Shown one piece after another: positions 1-10,314 of a DNA stretch of 64,000 bases (position 1 is its first letter; every line of letters starts with the position of its first letter). The notes beneath the pieces are model-generated. The model did not search any database. It saw nothing but the letters and a program-made list of their open reading frames with translations, and was not told the origin of the DNA. This DNA comes from Smallanthus sonchifolius (Eukaryota; Streptophyta; Magnoliopsida; Asterales; Asteraceae), in contig CM042035.1 of the NCBI GenBank assembly GCA_023525975.1, forward strand, positions 32,269,001 through 32,333,000. Direction: 5' to 3'. The position numbers and the translations under genes were made by a program.

Positions 1-911
1 GCGTCTTGTTTGCCCGGCGGTACGCGAGAGGACTAGCCAAGGGGCCTCGCGGTACGCGAGGGGCCCCAGAAACTCGGAAATTAGCCTTCTTTCGAGGTTT
101 ATTAGGTTAGGACTCTCCCATTACAAGGAGAATCGATTTCCAACCATTTGGAAGCAAGAAAAAGGCGATTTTGAGGCTGGATGAGTGGATTGAAGTGCAA
201 AGGTTGAATCTTTGATCCCGGGTGCGTTAGATTTAGCGTTTTCGGTTCCAAAGCTTGAACCTTTATCTTTGTTTCTTGTGTTTGAACCATGATTGTGTTT
301 AATTCTTCTGTTTTGAATGTTTTAAGTATGATCATAGGCTAAAACATTGATACTATCTAGGTCTTATGATGAATGCTTCATAAAGTTTAGATTTTTATCG
401 ATTTTTGGATATTGAATGATTTTGTAACGATCTTAGTATGATTATTGTGATGAACATGCATGCTTAATTCTGACTTAGTGATTGATTATTAATTACTTGC
501 GTTAATTGTGGTTGTATGCCAGTTCGATTAGCGTAGCGTAATCATAGATCTTAAAGTTAGTGATTGTGGTGGTATGCTAGATGTAGTAATCATAGGAGTT
601 ATTGTTAATTGTTGATTAGAGTTGAGTGTTCTTCCCAGTTCAATACCCGAAAGGTGAGAATTAGTTGTCTAGTCTTCATCATTAGGAATCCGAGATTCAC
701 AAGTAGGATTCTTAACCGGGCAGTGCCTTCCTATTCTTGAGTTTGTCTAAATTCTTTTGCTTGATAGTTGGTTTTCATTATTTAGTTCTATTTAGTTTAT
801 TAATAGTTCAACACAAAAATCCCCCAATATATTTCAGTTCAGTTAGTTGAGTCAGAGTCTAGGTAGAGTTGTCACTAGTGTCTCGTGGGTTCGATATCCG
901 GACTTCATTAT
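1..911 (+). repeat. Athila-like 5' LTR, first part (interrupted by copia1)
   Basis: This is a direct repeat of about 19841-20739, with the 5' start outside the window. It contains the CGCG-type palindrome CTCGCGGTACGCGAG at 46-60, which the 3' LTR copy lacks because of a short indel. Bases 907-911 (ATTAT) are the target-site duplication made by copia1, whose LTR starts at 912. Open frames here are repeated in the other LTR and are not genes. Confidence 0.85.
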
Positions 912-1472
912 TGTAGAGTCATATCTTATGTATAAGCTGTTGTCATTTATTGTTTGTTTAAACAGTTTTAGACTAATTTACTTTCTGTCATTTCATTAAA
1001 TGTAATTTCAGTTTTATGAAATTTACTGTTTTTATTTCTAAGTCTGGGCCATCGAAACTACTTAGTTTCGATTGAGTCTGTTCAATCGAAACTAGTAGTT
1101 TCGATAGATGGTAGTTTCGACAGTCTTTGTATCACTTGTAAATGGTCAATCGAAACTAGTAGTTTCGATTGAACATAGTTTCGATACTGTCACTACTATA
1201 AATAGCCTAGTTTGAGAATGTTTAGGGTGTGAGTAGCGGCTGTAACCCTGAACCTTCTCTTTCACATTTTTCCTGAATCAATACAATTTGCAGTTGTTTA
1301 TTCACTGTGTTCTTACACTTTCATACCATTTGCGTGTTGATTCAAACTGTGGTTAGCCTGTTATCTTCACCAACACTGTTTCTATTATCTGCTTCACCAC
1401 CATACACACAGTTTCCACCTGTGTGTGTGTAATCGATCAAATCAGTGATTTCAAGAGAAATCAGGACCTACA
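912..1472 (+). repeat. copia1 5' LTR
   Basis: The repeat matches 13245-13809 and has TG...CA ends. It holds three near-perfect palindromes with arms ATCGAAACTA/TAGTTTCGAT (1051-1072, 1085-1105, 1149-1169) shortly upstream of a TATA box. A T/G-rich stretch and the (GT)n run near 1422 lie in the downstream half. Confidence 0.92.
1196..1204 (+). promoter_or_regulatory. TATA box of the copia1 LTR promoter
   Basis: CTATAAATA lies in the LTR about 30 bases downstream of the last LTR palindrome. It is repeated in the 3' LTR near 13531 and in the copia3 LTR near 55203. The position fits the U3/R promoter of a Copia LTR. The transcription start was not determined. Confidence 0.7.
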
Positions 1473-1474
1473 AT

Positions 1475-1486
1475 TGGTATCAGAGC
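1475..1486 (+). other. copia1 primer-binding site (tRNA-iMet type)
   Basis: TGGTATCAGAGC begins two bases after the 5' LTR end. It is complementary to the 3' end of initiator methionine tRNA, the standard primer of plant Copia elements. Confidence 0.9.
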
Positions 1487-2052
1487 TTTATGCTCTAGTT
1501 ATTTTGAGTGTTATCAGGTTTTGCGATCGATTCTAGGTGATTTGTGAGGTATTTTGAGCTTATTTCGGGTTTTTGCACATCTATTCTCGGAAGTACTGTT
1601 TCATCGATTTCCATGGGTTTTTGCTCGTATTTTCAGAATCGGAAGTTGGATTAGTGATCAGGAGGATTAGTCGAAGGTTTTCGCCGGATTGGTTTGTCAT
1701 TTCTGCACTATTGATTTCTGGAGCTTATCATCAATGGAGTATTTCTGAGCTTGGAGAAGAAGGCATCGAAACTACTGGGGACAGTTTCTGATTTCCGTTG
1801 ATCATCGAAACTTCTTGTCTACATTTTGTCGGGAGAAGGTACTATCGAAACTAAATTTTGTCTTATCTCTATCGAAACTGTGGTTATCGAAACTTGCCTT
1901 GAAAATTTTCAGTATCGAAACTAGTTGTTTTGATAAAAGCTGTCCTATCGAAACTAGTTGTTTCGATAAAAGTTGTTCTATCGAAACTAGTTGTTTCGAT
2001 AGAAGTTGACCTATCGAAACTAGTTACTGTTTTAGTTTCGATTCAAAATATT
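1487..2052 (+). repeat. copia1 5' leader with TCGAAAC palindromes
   Basis: This is the untranslated stretch between the primer-binding site and the gag ATG. From about 1805 to 2045 it holds many copies of TATCGAAACTAGTTGTTTCGATA-like units, the same motif as in the LTR. Short open frames here, including one reading into gag from 1930, are translations of the repeat and are not considered genes. Confidence 0.75.
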
Positions 2053-4622
2053 ATGGCCACTTCAAGTTCAACAGAACATTCTGGGGGAAATAGGCCACCT
2101 GTTCTTGTGTCCACAAGAGATTTTGATGACTGGACTAAAAAGATGAAGCTTTTCTTTCAATTTCACGATTATACACTATTGAGTTCTATCACCGATGGTC
2201 CCCACAAGCCCGTAACTACCACTGCTGATGTTCAACGTCCTAAGTTAGTATCTGAGTATGATGAGAAAGATCTTGCCTTGATTGCCCGAGACAACAAGGC
2301 CTACGGGACTATTGCCATGGCTCTTCCTATGGATATTTTCAACATCTTTGCTGAGTACACAACTGCCAAAGACTTATGGGCTGCACTGTGCACAAGATAT
2401 GAGGGAAGTGAGGATGTAAGGGAAAGCAAAAGAGATCTGATCAAGAAACAATATGCGATGTTCAGCAGTGTAAGGGGAGAATCAATATCTGATTTGATCA
2501 ACCGTTTCTCAAGCATTGTATCAAGGTTGAAGGTAATGGGAGTTGAGTACCCTACTCTTGATATAAACAAGAAACTCCTAGATTCTCTTCCTGAGGAATG
2601 GAATATGTATCGAATCATGATAAAAAAAAGACTGAGAATCTGAGTGCTCTGTCTCAACAGGAAGTCTATAGCATTCTTGAATCTTATGAAATTGAAATTA
2701 AGAAGGGAGCAGTCACCCCATCAAATCAGTCTGGAAACACAGCTCTCATTGCTGGATCAAGCTCATCCGGTAGCCCATACTTTCAGACTGATGTCCCTCC
2801 TTCAGCTGCTGCAATTAATTATACCAGCTCCTCTGCTCCTCAAAAGACTATCCCCATGATTCCTGATGAATATGTCCCAATCATGACTGCTTTCATGTCG
2901 TGCTATGATGCACTGATCTCTGGAAATCTAACACCGGTTAGCTTTCAACCTGATGACTTGGAGCAGATTAATCCTGATGATTTGGAGAAAATAGACATTG
3001 ACTGGTGCATGGCCATGTTGACCTTAAGAGCCAAAAGATTCATCAAAAGAACTGGCATAGACAGATTCAAGCAGGGAAAGACTCTTGGGTTTGATATCAA
3101 GAAGGTGAGATGCTACAATTGTGATCAGCTGGGTCACTTTGCCAGAAACTGCAAGGAACCGTCCTCCAAGGATCAGCAAGAGAAGAAGATCTCCTCTGGA
3201 AAACAAGCTGCCAATCCTCCAAAGACAAACACATCTTCAAGCTCCACAGCTCTTGTGTGTCAGGCTGATGGACATTATCATTGGGGAGATCAAGCTGAGG
3301 AAGCTGCTGATAAAGCCTTGATGGCTGATGTGGAGGACATGGGAAAGTGTGTCAAGATTGAACCTGCTGAGGATCTCACTTCTGTGCCTGCTGAGGTTAT
3401 TTCTAAACTGTGTAATTCTAGATCTTGCTTGAATGAAATTCAAAAATACAGATTCATCAATCAAGCCTTGATTGATGAACGAAATCACATTAAGGTAATG
3501 TATGACTCTGTGGCAAAAAATGAGAAACTTTACTTAAAGAAAATTCGTGATATTTCTGGTGAAAATCGTTCTTTAATTGTGCAACTCAATACTCAAACCA
3601 TTAATAATACAATTTTAACAGAAAGAGTACAAAAGGCAGAAAAAGCCAAATTACAGGTTGATCACATGGATATGGATCAGAAAATTCTGTTTGGAATAAT
3701 TGATAAACAATTTAATAGAAAAGGCACAGAAGGTCTTGGGTATAACTCTTATCCACCTCCTTATTCTAAATCAGGGAGATTTGCTTATATGCCTACTCCA
3801 CATGTTTCCACACCTTTTGTTTGCACATTATCTCCTGATGATTATATTACATCCTCTGATTCTGACAGTTTTGCTTCTTGTGCATAGTCAAATTGTGTAA
3901 ATTCCGAAGATGATTGCGATAAGAGTGCTAATGAGAGAACTATTTTAAAAGAACTTGAGTCGGATGAATGTAATAATATGTCCGTGTCAAAACCAAATAT
4001 TTGTGAACACGTTAAAAACTTGTATTTTGATTCTATGCCAGCTGAGCATACGGGTTTGGGATGTGATGTTTCTAAATTTAAAAATGCCTTGCCTTTTGTT
4101 CCTAAATCTTTGAATGTTATGCCATGTGTTACAAAATTTAAAAGTGCAGTAATTATTGTGAATGATGTACCACGTGAAACCATGAGCAACATGGAATTTT
4201 TCAGATTAAAGGAAGCACATCGTCTTCAAGACAAAGTTATTGATGAGAGAACCGTCTCATGTTCAGATTCCTCAACATCACAATCATCTTCATCTTGTGA
4301 TGACTATTATCAGGCTAAGATATCTTGTGAAAACGTCTGTTTTAGTTGTGGTGCCTCAAATCATGTTTCAAAAAGCTGTAAATTGACAACCACAAATTCT
4401 AATGAAAAATCGCCTTCCGAAAGTTCATTAAATTCATACATGTTACCTAAGTCTTCTCACAGTAGAAAATCTAGGCGTAAAAGAATTAAAAATGCTAAAA
4501 ATAATTTAAAACGAACGTGGAAAATTAAAAATAATGTTCTATTTGATGACCGTGTTTCATCAAAGGATGGTTGTAATTTTGATTCCAATGAGATGTCATA
4601 TCCTGACACTAAGATCTCTTGA
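2053..4622 (+). pseudogene. gag: copia1 gag (nucleocapsid) pseudogene
   Basis: Gag forms the virus-like particle and binds genomic RNA. The start is taken at the ATG at 2053 (MATSSSTEHSGG), which is aligned in copia3. The N-terminal part (DDWTKKMKLFF, AKDLWAALCTRYEGSEDVRE, LINRFSSIVSRLKVMGVEYP) is the Copia gag domain. An A8 run at 2622-2629 shifts the frame; reading resumes in the frame ending at 3887. That part carries a CCHC zinc knuckle, CYNCDQLGHFARNC, near 3112-3153. A stop at 3885 (TAG) is absent at the matching site in copia3. The remainder to 4622 includes a second knuckle, CFSCGASNHVSKSC (about 4339-4380), and a basic RKSRRKRIKNAK tail. Two knuckles and a long C-terminus suit a Sirevirus gag. 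Confidence 0.88.
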
Positions 4623-4667
4623 TTGAAATAATGTTGGTCAAAACGTATAAATGGTTCGTTGTGTATA

Positions 4668-4923
4668 GGGTCAATCAAGAAGAACTGGTGATAACATCTG
4701 GCATGTAGATAGTGGTTGTTCAAGACATATGACTGGGCACTTTAACTTGCTGCAAGATTATCATCAAATTGATGGAGAGTATGTTGTTTTTGCTAGAAAC
4801 CCAAGAGGAGGAAAGATTGAAGGACAAGGAATAGTATCAAATGGAGTAAATAGTCTGGAATTTGTCAACTTTGTTCCTCAGTTGAAATACAATCTGATGA
4901 GTGTTTCACAGATTTGTGACTAG
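4668..4923 (+). pseudogene. pol: copia1 aspartic protease domain (broken)
   Basis: The first pol domain would cleave the polyprotein. WHVDSGCSRHMTG starts at 4699 and contains the catalytic DSG triad of Copia proteases. It is followed by the expected glycine-rich GKIEGQGIV and LKYNLMSVSQICD segments. A stop precedes the W (TGA after KNW, near 4687) and another ends the segment at 4921-4923. Both sit inside what should be continuous pol. Confidence 0.85.
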
Positions 4924-5001
4924 GACTTTTGTGCCTTATTCAATTCAAAGGAATGTCTTATCTTGAAACCAGGAGTGGTGATTCTAGAATAACTTATTCT
5001 C

Positions 5002-5827
5002 ATGCGTGCTCCCAGAAGATACAACACATATAGCTTGGATATGAACAACCCATCGGGCATTGAATCGTGTTTTCTCTCAAAAGCTTCTGAAGATGAATCT
5101 TTCCTGTGGCATAAGAGGTTGGGACATGTAAATTTCAAAACAATGAATCGACTGGTTCGAGGCAACCTTGTCACTGGATTACCTCTCAAAGATTTCACTT
5201 CTATGGAACATTGTATCTCATGTTCCAAAGGAAAACAGCACAAATCTTCACATAAGCCTAAAATCACCAATTCCGTTGACTCTCCTCTCCAATTGCTTCA
5301 CATGGATCTTTTTGGTCCAGTGAGTGTCATGAGTCTTGGACGAAAGTCATACTGTCTGGTGGTAACAGATGATTTTTCTCGATTCACTTGGGTGTTTTTC
5401 TTAGCCACAAAAGATGAGACTCCAGAGATTTTAAAAACCTATCTGCTTCAAATTGAGAACCTCTTCAATCTAAGTGTGAAGACTATTCGCAGCGATCATG
5501 GAACAGAATTCAAAAATGCAACTCTTGATTCCTTCTGTGAAAGCAAAGGAATTTCTCGACAATTCAGTGCACCTCGTACTCCTCAACAAAACGGTGTAGC
5601 TGAAAGAAGAAACCGCACTTTAGTTGAAGCTGCACGAACTATGATTGTTGACTCTAAGCTTCCGGACTTTCTGGGCTGAGGCGGTCAACACTGCATGTTT
5701 TGTGCAAAATCGGGTTCTTATCACTAAAAGTTGCAACAAGACACCTTATGAGATCATGTACAAGCGCAAACCAGTTATTGATTTCTTCAGGAAATTTGGG
5801 TGTGTGTGCACAATGTTGAACACTTAA
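5002..5827 (+). pseudogene. pol: copia1 integrase domain (frameshifted)
   Basis: Integrase inserts the cDNA into chromosomes. The pre-integrase segment has an HHCC zinc finger (H in LWHKRLGHVNF; CISCSKGKQ). The catalytic core has D in LLHMDLFGP, D in TIRSDHGTEFK and E in NGVAERRNRT, the DD(35)E triad. The frame is lost near 5672-5680 (after KLPDFLG) and continues one frame over as FWAEAVNTACFVQNR up to a stop at 5827. The next bases (DQLNKFEAKADECYFVGY) are the normal continuation, so this is a point break and not a domain end. Confidence 0.88.
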
Positions 5828-7099
5828 GATCAGCTCAACAAATTTGAAGCCAAAGCTGATGAATGCTATTTTGTTGGTTACTCATCCAATCAACGTGCTT
5901 TTTGTGTCTACCATAAGAAGAAAAGGATAGTGATGGAGTCCATTGATATCAATTGGCATGAAAACAATCATACGGACGTAGGAGACGGTCCCAATTGGCT
6001 CTTTGACGTCGATTCAGTTTTTAAGTCATTTAATCTTCCTGATTTCTCTATTAAATCAACTCATGCTAATCCTTACTTCTCTGTGAACAATCTAGGGAAC
6101 ATAAATGATCAAGGCTCTTCTTCATCTGCTCAGGTTGAAATTCCTGTGGTTGCTAATGCTGAATCTAATATGGAGTCTTCTGGTTCTGGTGCAACAAGTG
6201 AAACTGTTGAAGACAACTCCATTCCAATAGTAGATGTTGCACCACAATCACCTGTTGAAGATCCTATTAATGATATTGCCGATCCTCCTGCTGAAAATCT
6301 TACCAATTTGGAAGAAGTCGTGGAAGAAGATGCAATTCCTCAACTGCGAATTCACAAGATTTATCCCACCAATAACATCATTGGACCACTCAATGTGGGT
6401 GTTAGTACCCGAAGTGCCTGTGAAGCATTTGAAAACATCATGTTTTCTTTCTTCATCTCTCAAACTGAACCAAAGAACATTAAAGCAGCTCTACTAGAAA
6501 ACAACTGGGTGGAAGCAATGCAGGAAGAGCTACAGCAATTCTCAAAGCTACATGTGTGGAATTTGGTGGATCTACCCAAGAACAAAGTTCCAATCAGTAC
6601 TCGTTGGGTCTTTCGCAACAAAAAGGATGAAGGCAGCACTGTGATTCGAAATAAAGCTCGTCTGGTGGTTCAAGGTTTCTATCAAGAAGAATGGATTGAC
6701 TATGAGGAAGTCTTTGCACCAGTGGCTCGTTTGGAAGCCATCAGAATGTTTCTCGCCTATGAAGCCTACATGGACTTCACCGTCCATCAAATAGATGTCA
6801 AAAGCGCATTTTTGTATGGCAAAGTTCAAGAAGAAGTATATGTCAAGCAGCCGCCGGGTTTCACTAATCCTAATTTTCCAGACCATGTTTACAAGTTAGA
6901 CAAAGCATTGTACGGTCTTCAACAAGCACCTCGTGCGTGGTATGAAACTTTATCAAAGCATCTGCTTGAGAATGGTTTCACACGAGGAGCAATTGACCAA
7001 ACCTTGTTCAAACGGAAGGAGGAAAAGGATACAATCATGGTGCAAATTTATATGGATGATATCATTTTTGGTTCTACAAATCCTCGTCTCTGCAAATAA
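5828..7099 (+). pseudogene. pol: copia1 reverse transcriptase domain
   Basis: The reverse transcriptase domain copies the RNA genome into cDNA. A variable linker (about 5930-6480) is followed by the Copia RT core: WVEAMQEELQQF, TRWVFRNKKDE, ARLVVQGFYQE, YEEVFAPVARLEAIR, VKSAFLYGKV, YGLQQAPRAWYE and the catalytic YMDDIIFG near 7050. The core is open over more than 600 bases and the active site is intact. A TAA at 7097 (after NPRLCK) cuts it from RNase H; downstream coding continues normally. Confidence 0.9.
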
Positions 7100-7993
7100 T
7101 TTGAAGAAGTGATGCGATCTAAGTTTGAGATGAGCTCCATGGGGGAAATGAAGTTCTTTTTGGGACTACAAGTTGATCAGTCTGAGTCAGGAATCCTTAT
7201 CCATCAAGAAAAATACGTAAAAGAAATCTTGACCAAGTTCAAAATGGCTGATTCCCATCCAGTAAAAACTCATGTGGAAGTTCGACATTGTTTGACTCCT
7301 AATATGGATGGGGAAAGCGTTGATCCACATCTATATCGCTCTATGATAGGATCTCTCATGTATCTCACGGCCAGCAGACCCGACATCATGTTTGCAGTGT
7401 GCTTGTGTGCACGTTTTCAGGCTAATCCTAAACTCTCTCATTTATCTGCTGTCAAACGTATTTTAAGATACTTAAGGTATAAGCCAAAATTGGGTCTGTG
7501 GTATCCTAAAACTGAATTGTTTGATCTTGTGGCTTATTCAGATTCAGACTACGGGGGTTGCAACTTAGACCGAAAATCCACTTCTGGAGGTTGTCAATTC
7601 CTTGGCAACCGCCTTGTCTCATGGCAATGTAAGAAACAATCCACCGTTTCCCAATCCACCGCCGAAGCCGAATACATTTCCGCAGCCCTCTGTTGTTCCC
7701 AAGTCAGATGGATACACCATCAGATGCTTGACTATGGGATCGCATTCCATGAGACACCCATTATGTGTGACAACACTGCCGTTCCCCATATCACCAAAAA
7801 CCCTGTTCAGCATTCCAAAACCAAACACATTGAAATTAAACATCATTTTATTCGTGACTGTGTTGAAAAGAAGCATATTCGAATTGTTGAAGTCAAAACT
7901 AATAAACAAACCGCAGACATCTTCACAAAGGCTTTTGACTCTACCAGATTTGCCCAACTGGTGGAAATGCTTGGAATGATCAACTTTCAGTAA
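7100..7993 (+). pseudogene. pol: copia1 RT thumb / RNase H domain
   Basis: This is the C-terminal part of pol; RNase H degrades the RNA strand of the hybrid. FEMSSMGEMKFFLGLQV and LYRSMIGSLMYLTASRPDI are the conserved RT connection. The RNase H residues are D in AYSDSDYGG, E in TAEAEYISAA and D in MCDNTAVPH, and KHIEIKHHFIRD and KQTADIFTKA follow. The frame stays open to the natural pol stop at 7991-7993. Confidence 0.9.
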
Positions 7994-8113
7994 ATTGTGT
8001 AAATAATTTTTTATTTTTTATTATTATTTTTATTTTTTATTAATTCTGTTTAAACTATCTAAGAAAATTCCAAAATGATTTTATTTTTTTTATGAACAGT
8101 ATCCACGCAAATC

Positions 8114-8127
8114 TTTTGGGGGAGAAA
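8114..8127 (+). other. Internal polypurine-tract-like motif
   Basis: TTTTGGGGGAGAAA lies 120 bases after the pol stop. Its core GGGGGAGA matches the true PPT before the 3' LTR (13236-13243). Extra PPT-like motifs after pol are, as I recall, a reported Sirevirus trait. Confidence 0.6.
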
Positions 8128-8480
8128 TATAATATTTTAATATTGAAAAGAATTGCTGTGTATATAATCTTACAAGTTGCAAAAAAAAAAATTGAATCTG
8201 ACCTTTGAGAAATGATAGTGTCTGATCTAATCTCTTGGACATGGAATAGACCAACAGCGATGGTGTTTACTGAGGTATAGCTGGTAGGCCCGACATATGG
8301 TTAAAACTTGTAAGTAGTGTGAAAACCTAATATATATCTCATACTTGTGTGTTTGAATCCATTATTGAAACATCTAACCCATTTTCATATCTAAGAAAAC
8401 CGATTCAATCAGATACAAGCTTACGTATTAGATTCCTATTCATACGCCATGTGACCGTCAATATAACGATATTTACCACC

Positions 8481-8695
8481 TATGACCCCGTATGTTTTGC
8501 TTACGCAAAGATCTCGGGTGCTCATCCTTTTCCCATCCACTTGGATGATTTGACCCCGTCTGTTTTGCTTACGCAAAGATCTCGGGTGTTCAACATTTTT
8601 CTATCCGCTTGGATAATTTTACGACTTCTTCTGTTTTGCTTACGCAAAGATCTAGAATGCTCGTACCTTTTAATATCTACTTGGATATTTTTTAT
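8481..8695 (+). repeat. Three tandem ~70-bp repeats
   Basis: The core GTTTTGCTTACGCAAAGATCT recurs at 8494, 8562 and 8633, each followed by a diverging segment ending in (A)TCCACTTGGAT. TTGCTTACGCAA contains a short inverted repeat. Nothing translates conservatively. Confidence 0.8.
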
Positions 8696-9071
8696 TTTAA
8701 TTTTTCTAAATCCACTTGGATATCTTATTTTATTTTGGTGGTACTTTGACATTACTAAGACGGTACCTTGGTTAATCAGAAAGAGATGATAGGATGAAGA
8801 TGGGTACTTCTTGAGGATTGATTTTCAAAATCATTTTATTTTAATATGTGGGGTACACCTTGTATGTTGCTTAAATGTTACCTTCTAATCACATGAAATC
8901 TTTGTACAAACAAATGTTCGGGTTTACTTTGCACAAATATCAGCTATCTTCAGGGACTCACAGTAGTGAATTGCAAAAGGAAGTGTTTCAAGAGACTGAC
9001 CAGATCTGATCTCATGTTGGATCTTTTTCAAGAAGAAAAGTGTAAATATCTTGTGTATAATTTTATTTATA

Positions 9072-9361
9072 TATCGAAACTAGTTGTACATATCGAAACT
9101 ACTTTGAACTATCGAAACTAGTTGTACATATCGAAACTACTTTGAACTATCGAAACTAGTTGTACATTTCGAAACTACTTTGAACTATCGAAACTAGTTG
9201 TACATATCGAAACTACTTTGAACTATCGAAACTAGTTGTACATATCAAAACTAATTTGAACTATCGAAACTACTTTGTGCATATCGAAACTACTTTGACC
9301 TATCGAAACTACTTTGTACATATCGAAACTAGTTTGTCCTATCGAAACTAGTTGTTTCGAC
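9072..9361 (+). repeat. Array of TATCGAAACTA half-palindromes
   Basis: At least 13 copies of TATCGAAACTA alternate between the followers GTTGTACA and CTTTGAAC or CTTTGTACA. Paired units repeat every 38-40 bases. The last unit is followed by GTTGTTTCGA and thus completes a palindrome. The same core is in the copia1 LTR. Confidence 0.85.
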
Positions 9362-9849
9362 AGGGGCAATTTTGTCTTTTGTCTCACGAGAATTAAAAGC
9401 CTTCATAAGCAATCCCTCCCGTCATACTGATTCTTACTCGTATTTTTCAAAACCTTTTCGCCTTCTCCGTCATTCACACAATCTCTCAAATCGTCGGTCT
9501 GGGTTGCAAGATATCAACTGATTTTCCCCGTTGTCTCTATCGTCTCCATCATCAGGTAACGTCTCACTACCTCTTTTTGATGATTTTTGCAAAACGGCAG
9601 ACCCAGGGTTTCAAAATTTAAAATTTGTTCGACTAAATCTTCATAATAACAGTCGTTTGTGTGCTTCTTTGTGTTTGCATACTTTTTAATCATCTTAGAA
9701 CTCACGATTATTGTGTATTCCTGCAGATAACGTCTCACATTCGGTAAGATGAAGTTCCGTCACTTACAGGCTACTCTAAACCTTTCTTTTAAATTGTTTA
9801 TATTAAGTCTGAGTATAACGAATCAGAGGGGTTTGGGTTTCAAAACCAA

Positions 9850-10228
9850 GTAGTTTCGATAAGGGGTCAACACTTTCAAAATTATCTTAAAAGTTTTCAA
9901 TCGAAACTAATAGTTTCGACACCCAAACTTGCCCTAGTATCTCTTATCGAAACTAGATAGTTTCGATAAGTTCATCTCCATCGAAACTAGTTGTTTCGAC
10001 AGTTTTGATCTCCATCGAAACTAGTTGTTTCGACAGTGTTGATCTCCATTGAAACTAGTTGTTTCGACAGTGTTGATCTCCATCGAAACTAGTTGTTTCG
10101 ACAGTGTTGATTTAAAATTTTTCTAAGTGTTGATCAAAGCTTATAGCCTCTATCGAAACTACTTGTTTCGATAAAGCTGTCTGATAAATTAACCAAGTTG
10201 ATCTCAATCGAAACTAGTTGTTTCGACA
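9850..10228 (+). repeat. Array of full TCGAAAC...GTTTCGA palindromes before ORF3
   Basis: Units such as ATCGAAACTAGTTGTTTCGA, spaced about 35 bases apart and separated by CAGTGTTGATCTCC, repeat at least six times. The series ends less than 100 bases upstream of the ORF3 ATG. The motif matches LTR positions 1051-1169. Confidence 0.85.
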
Positions 10229-10314
10229 GTTAGGACTTCAAATTTTTTTCTAAGTGTTGATATACCTTGTTTCGATTAAGTATTTTCAGAAATCTTACTT
10301 ATTGTGCAAAATTG

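Larger units (their letters stand above)
7994..10314 (+). other. copia1 pol-ORF3 intergenic region
   Basis: This is 2.3 kb without a credible gene. It contains an AT-rich start, a polypurine-like GGGGGAGAAA (8118-8127), three 70-bp tandem repeats (8481-8695), a TCGAAAC half-palindrome array (9072-9361), a pyrimidine-rich stretch (9415-9550) and a second array of full palindromes (9850-10228) ending next to ORF3. Its length and repeat content suggest a second regulatory region inside the element. Confidence 0.75.

Noticed and set aside
102..335. Open frame on the minus strand, also at 19919-20107
   Set aside because: The duplication is explained by the two LTRs. There is no domain, and the frame differs in length between copies.
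1573..2009. Short open frames in the copia1 leader
   Set aside because: They are translations of the TCGAAAC repeats and leader. copia3 does not keep them open in the same way.
9072..9361. Regular repeats with spacers resembling a CRISPR array
   Set aside because: The spacers are themselves repeated (GTTGTACA, CTTTGAAC) and the unit is the LTR motif of the surrounding plant retroelement. There are no cas genes.
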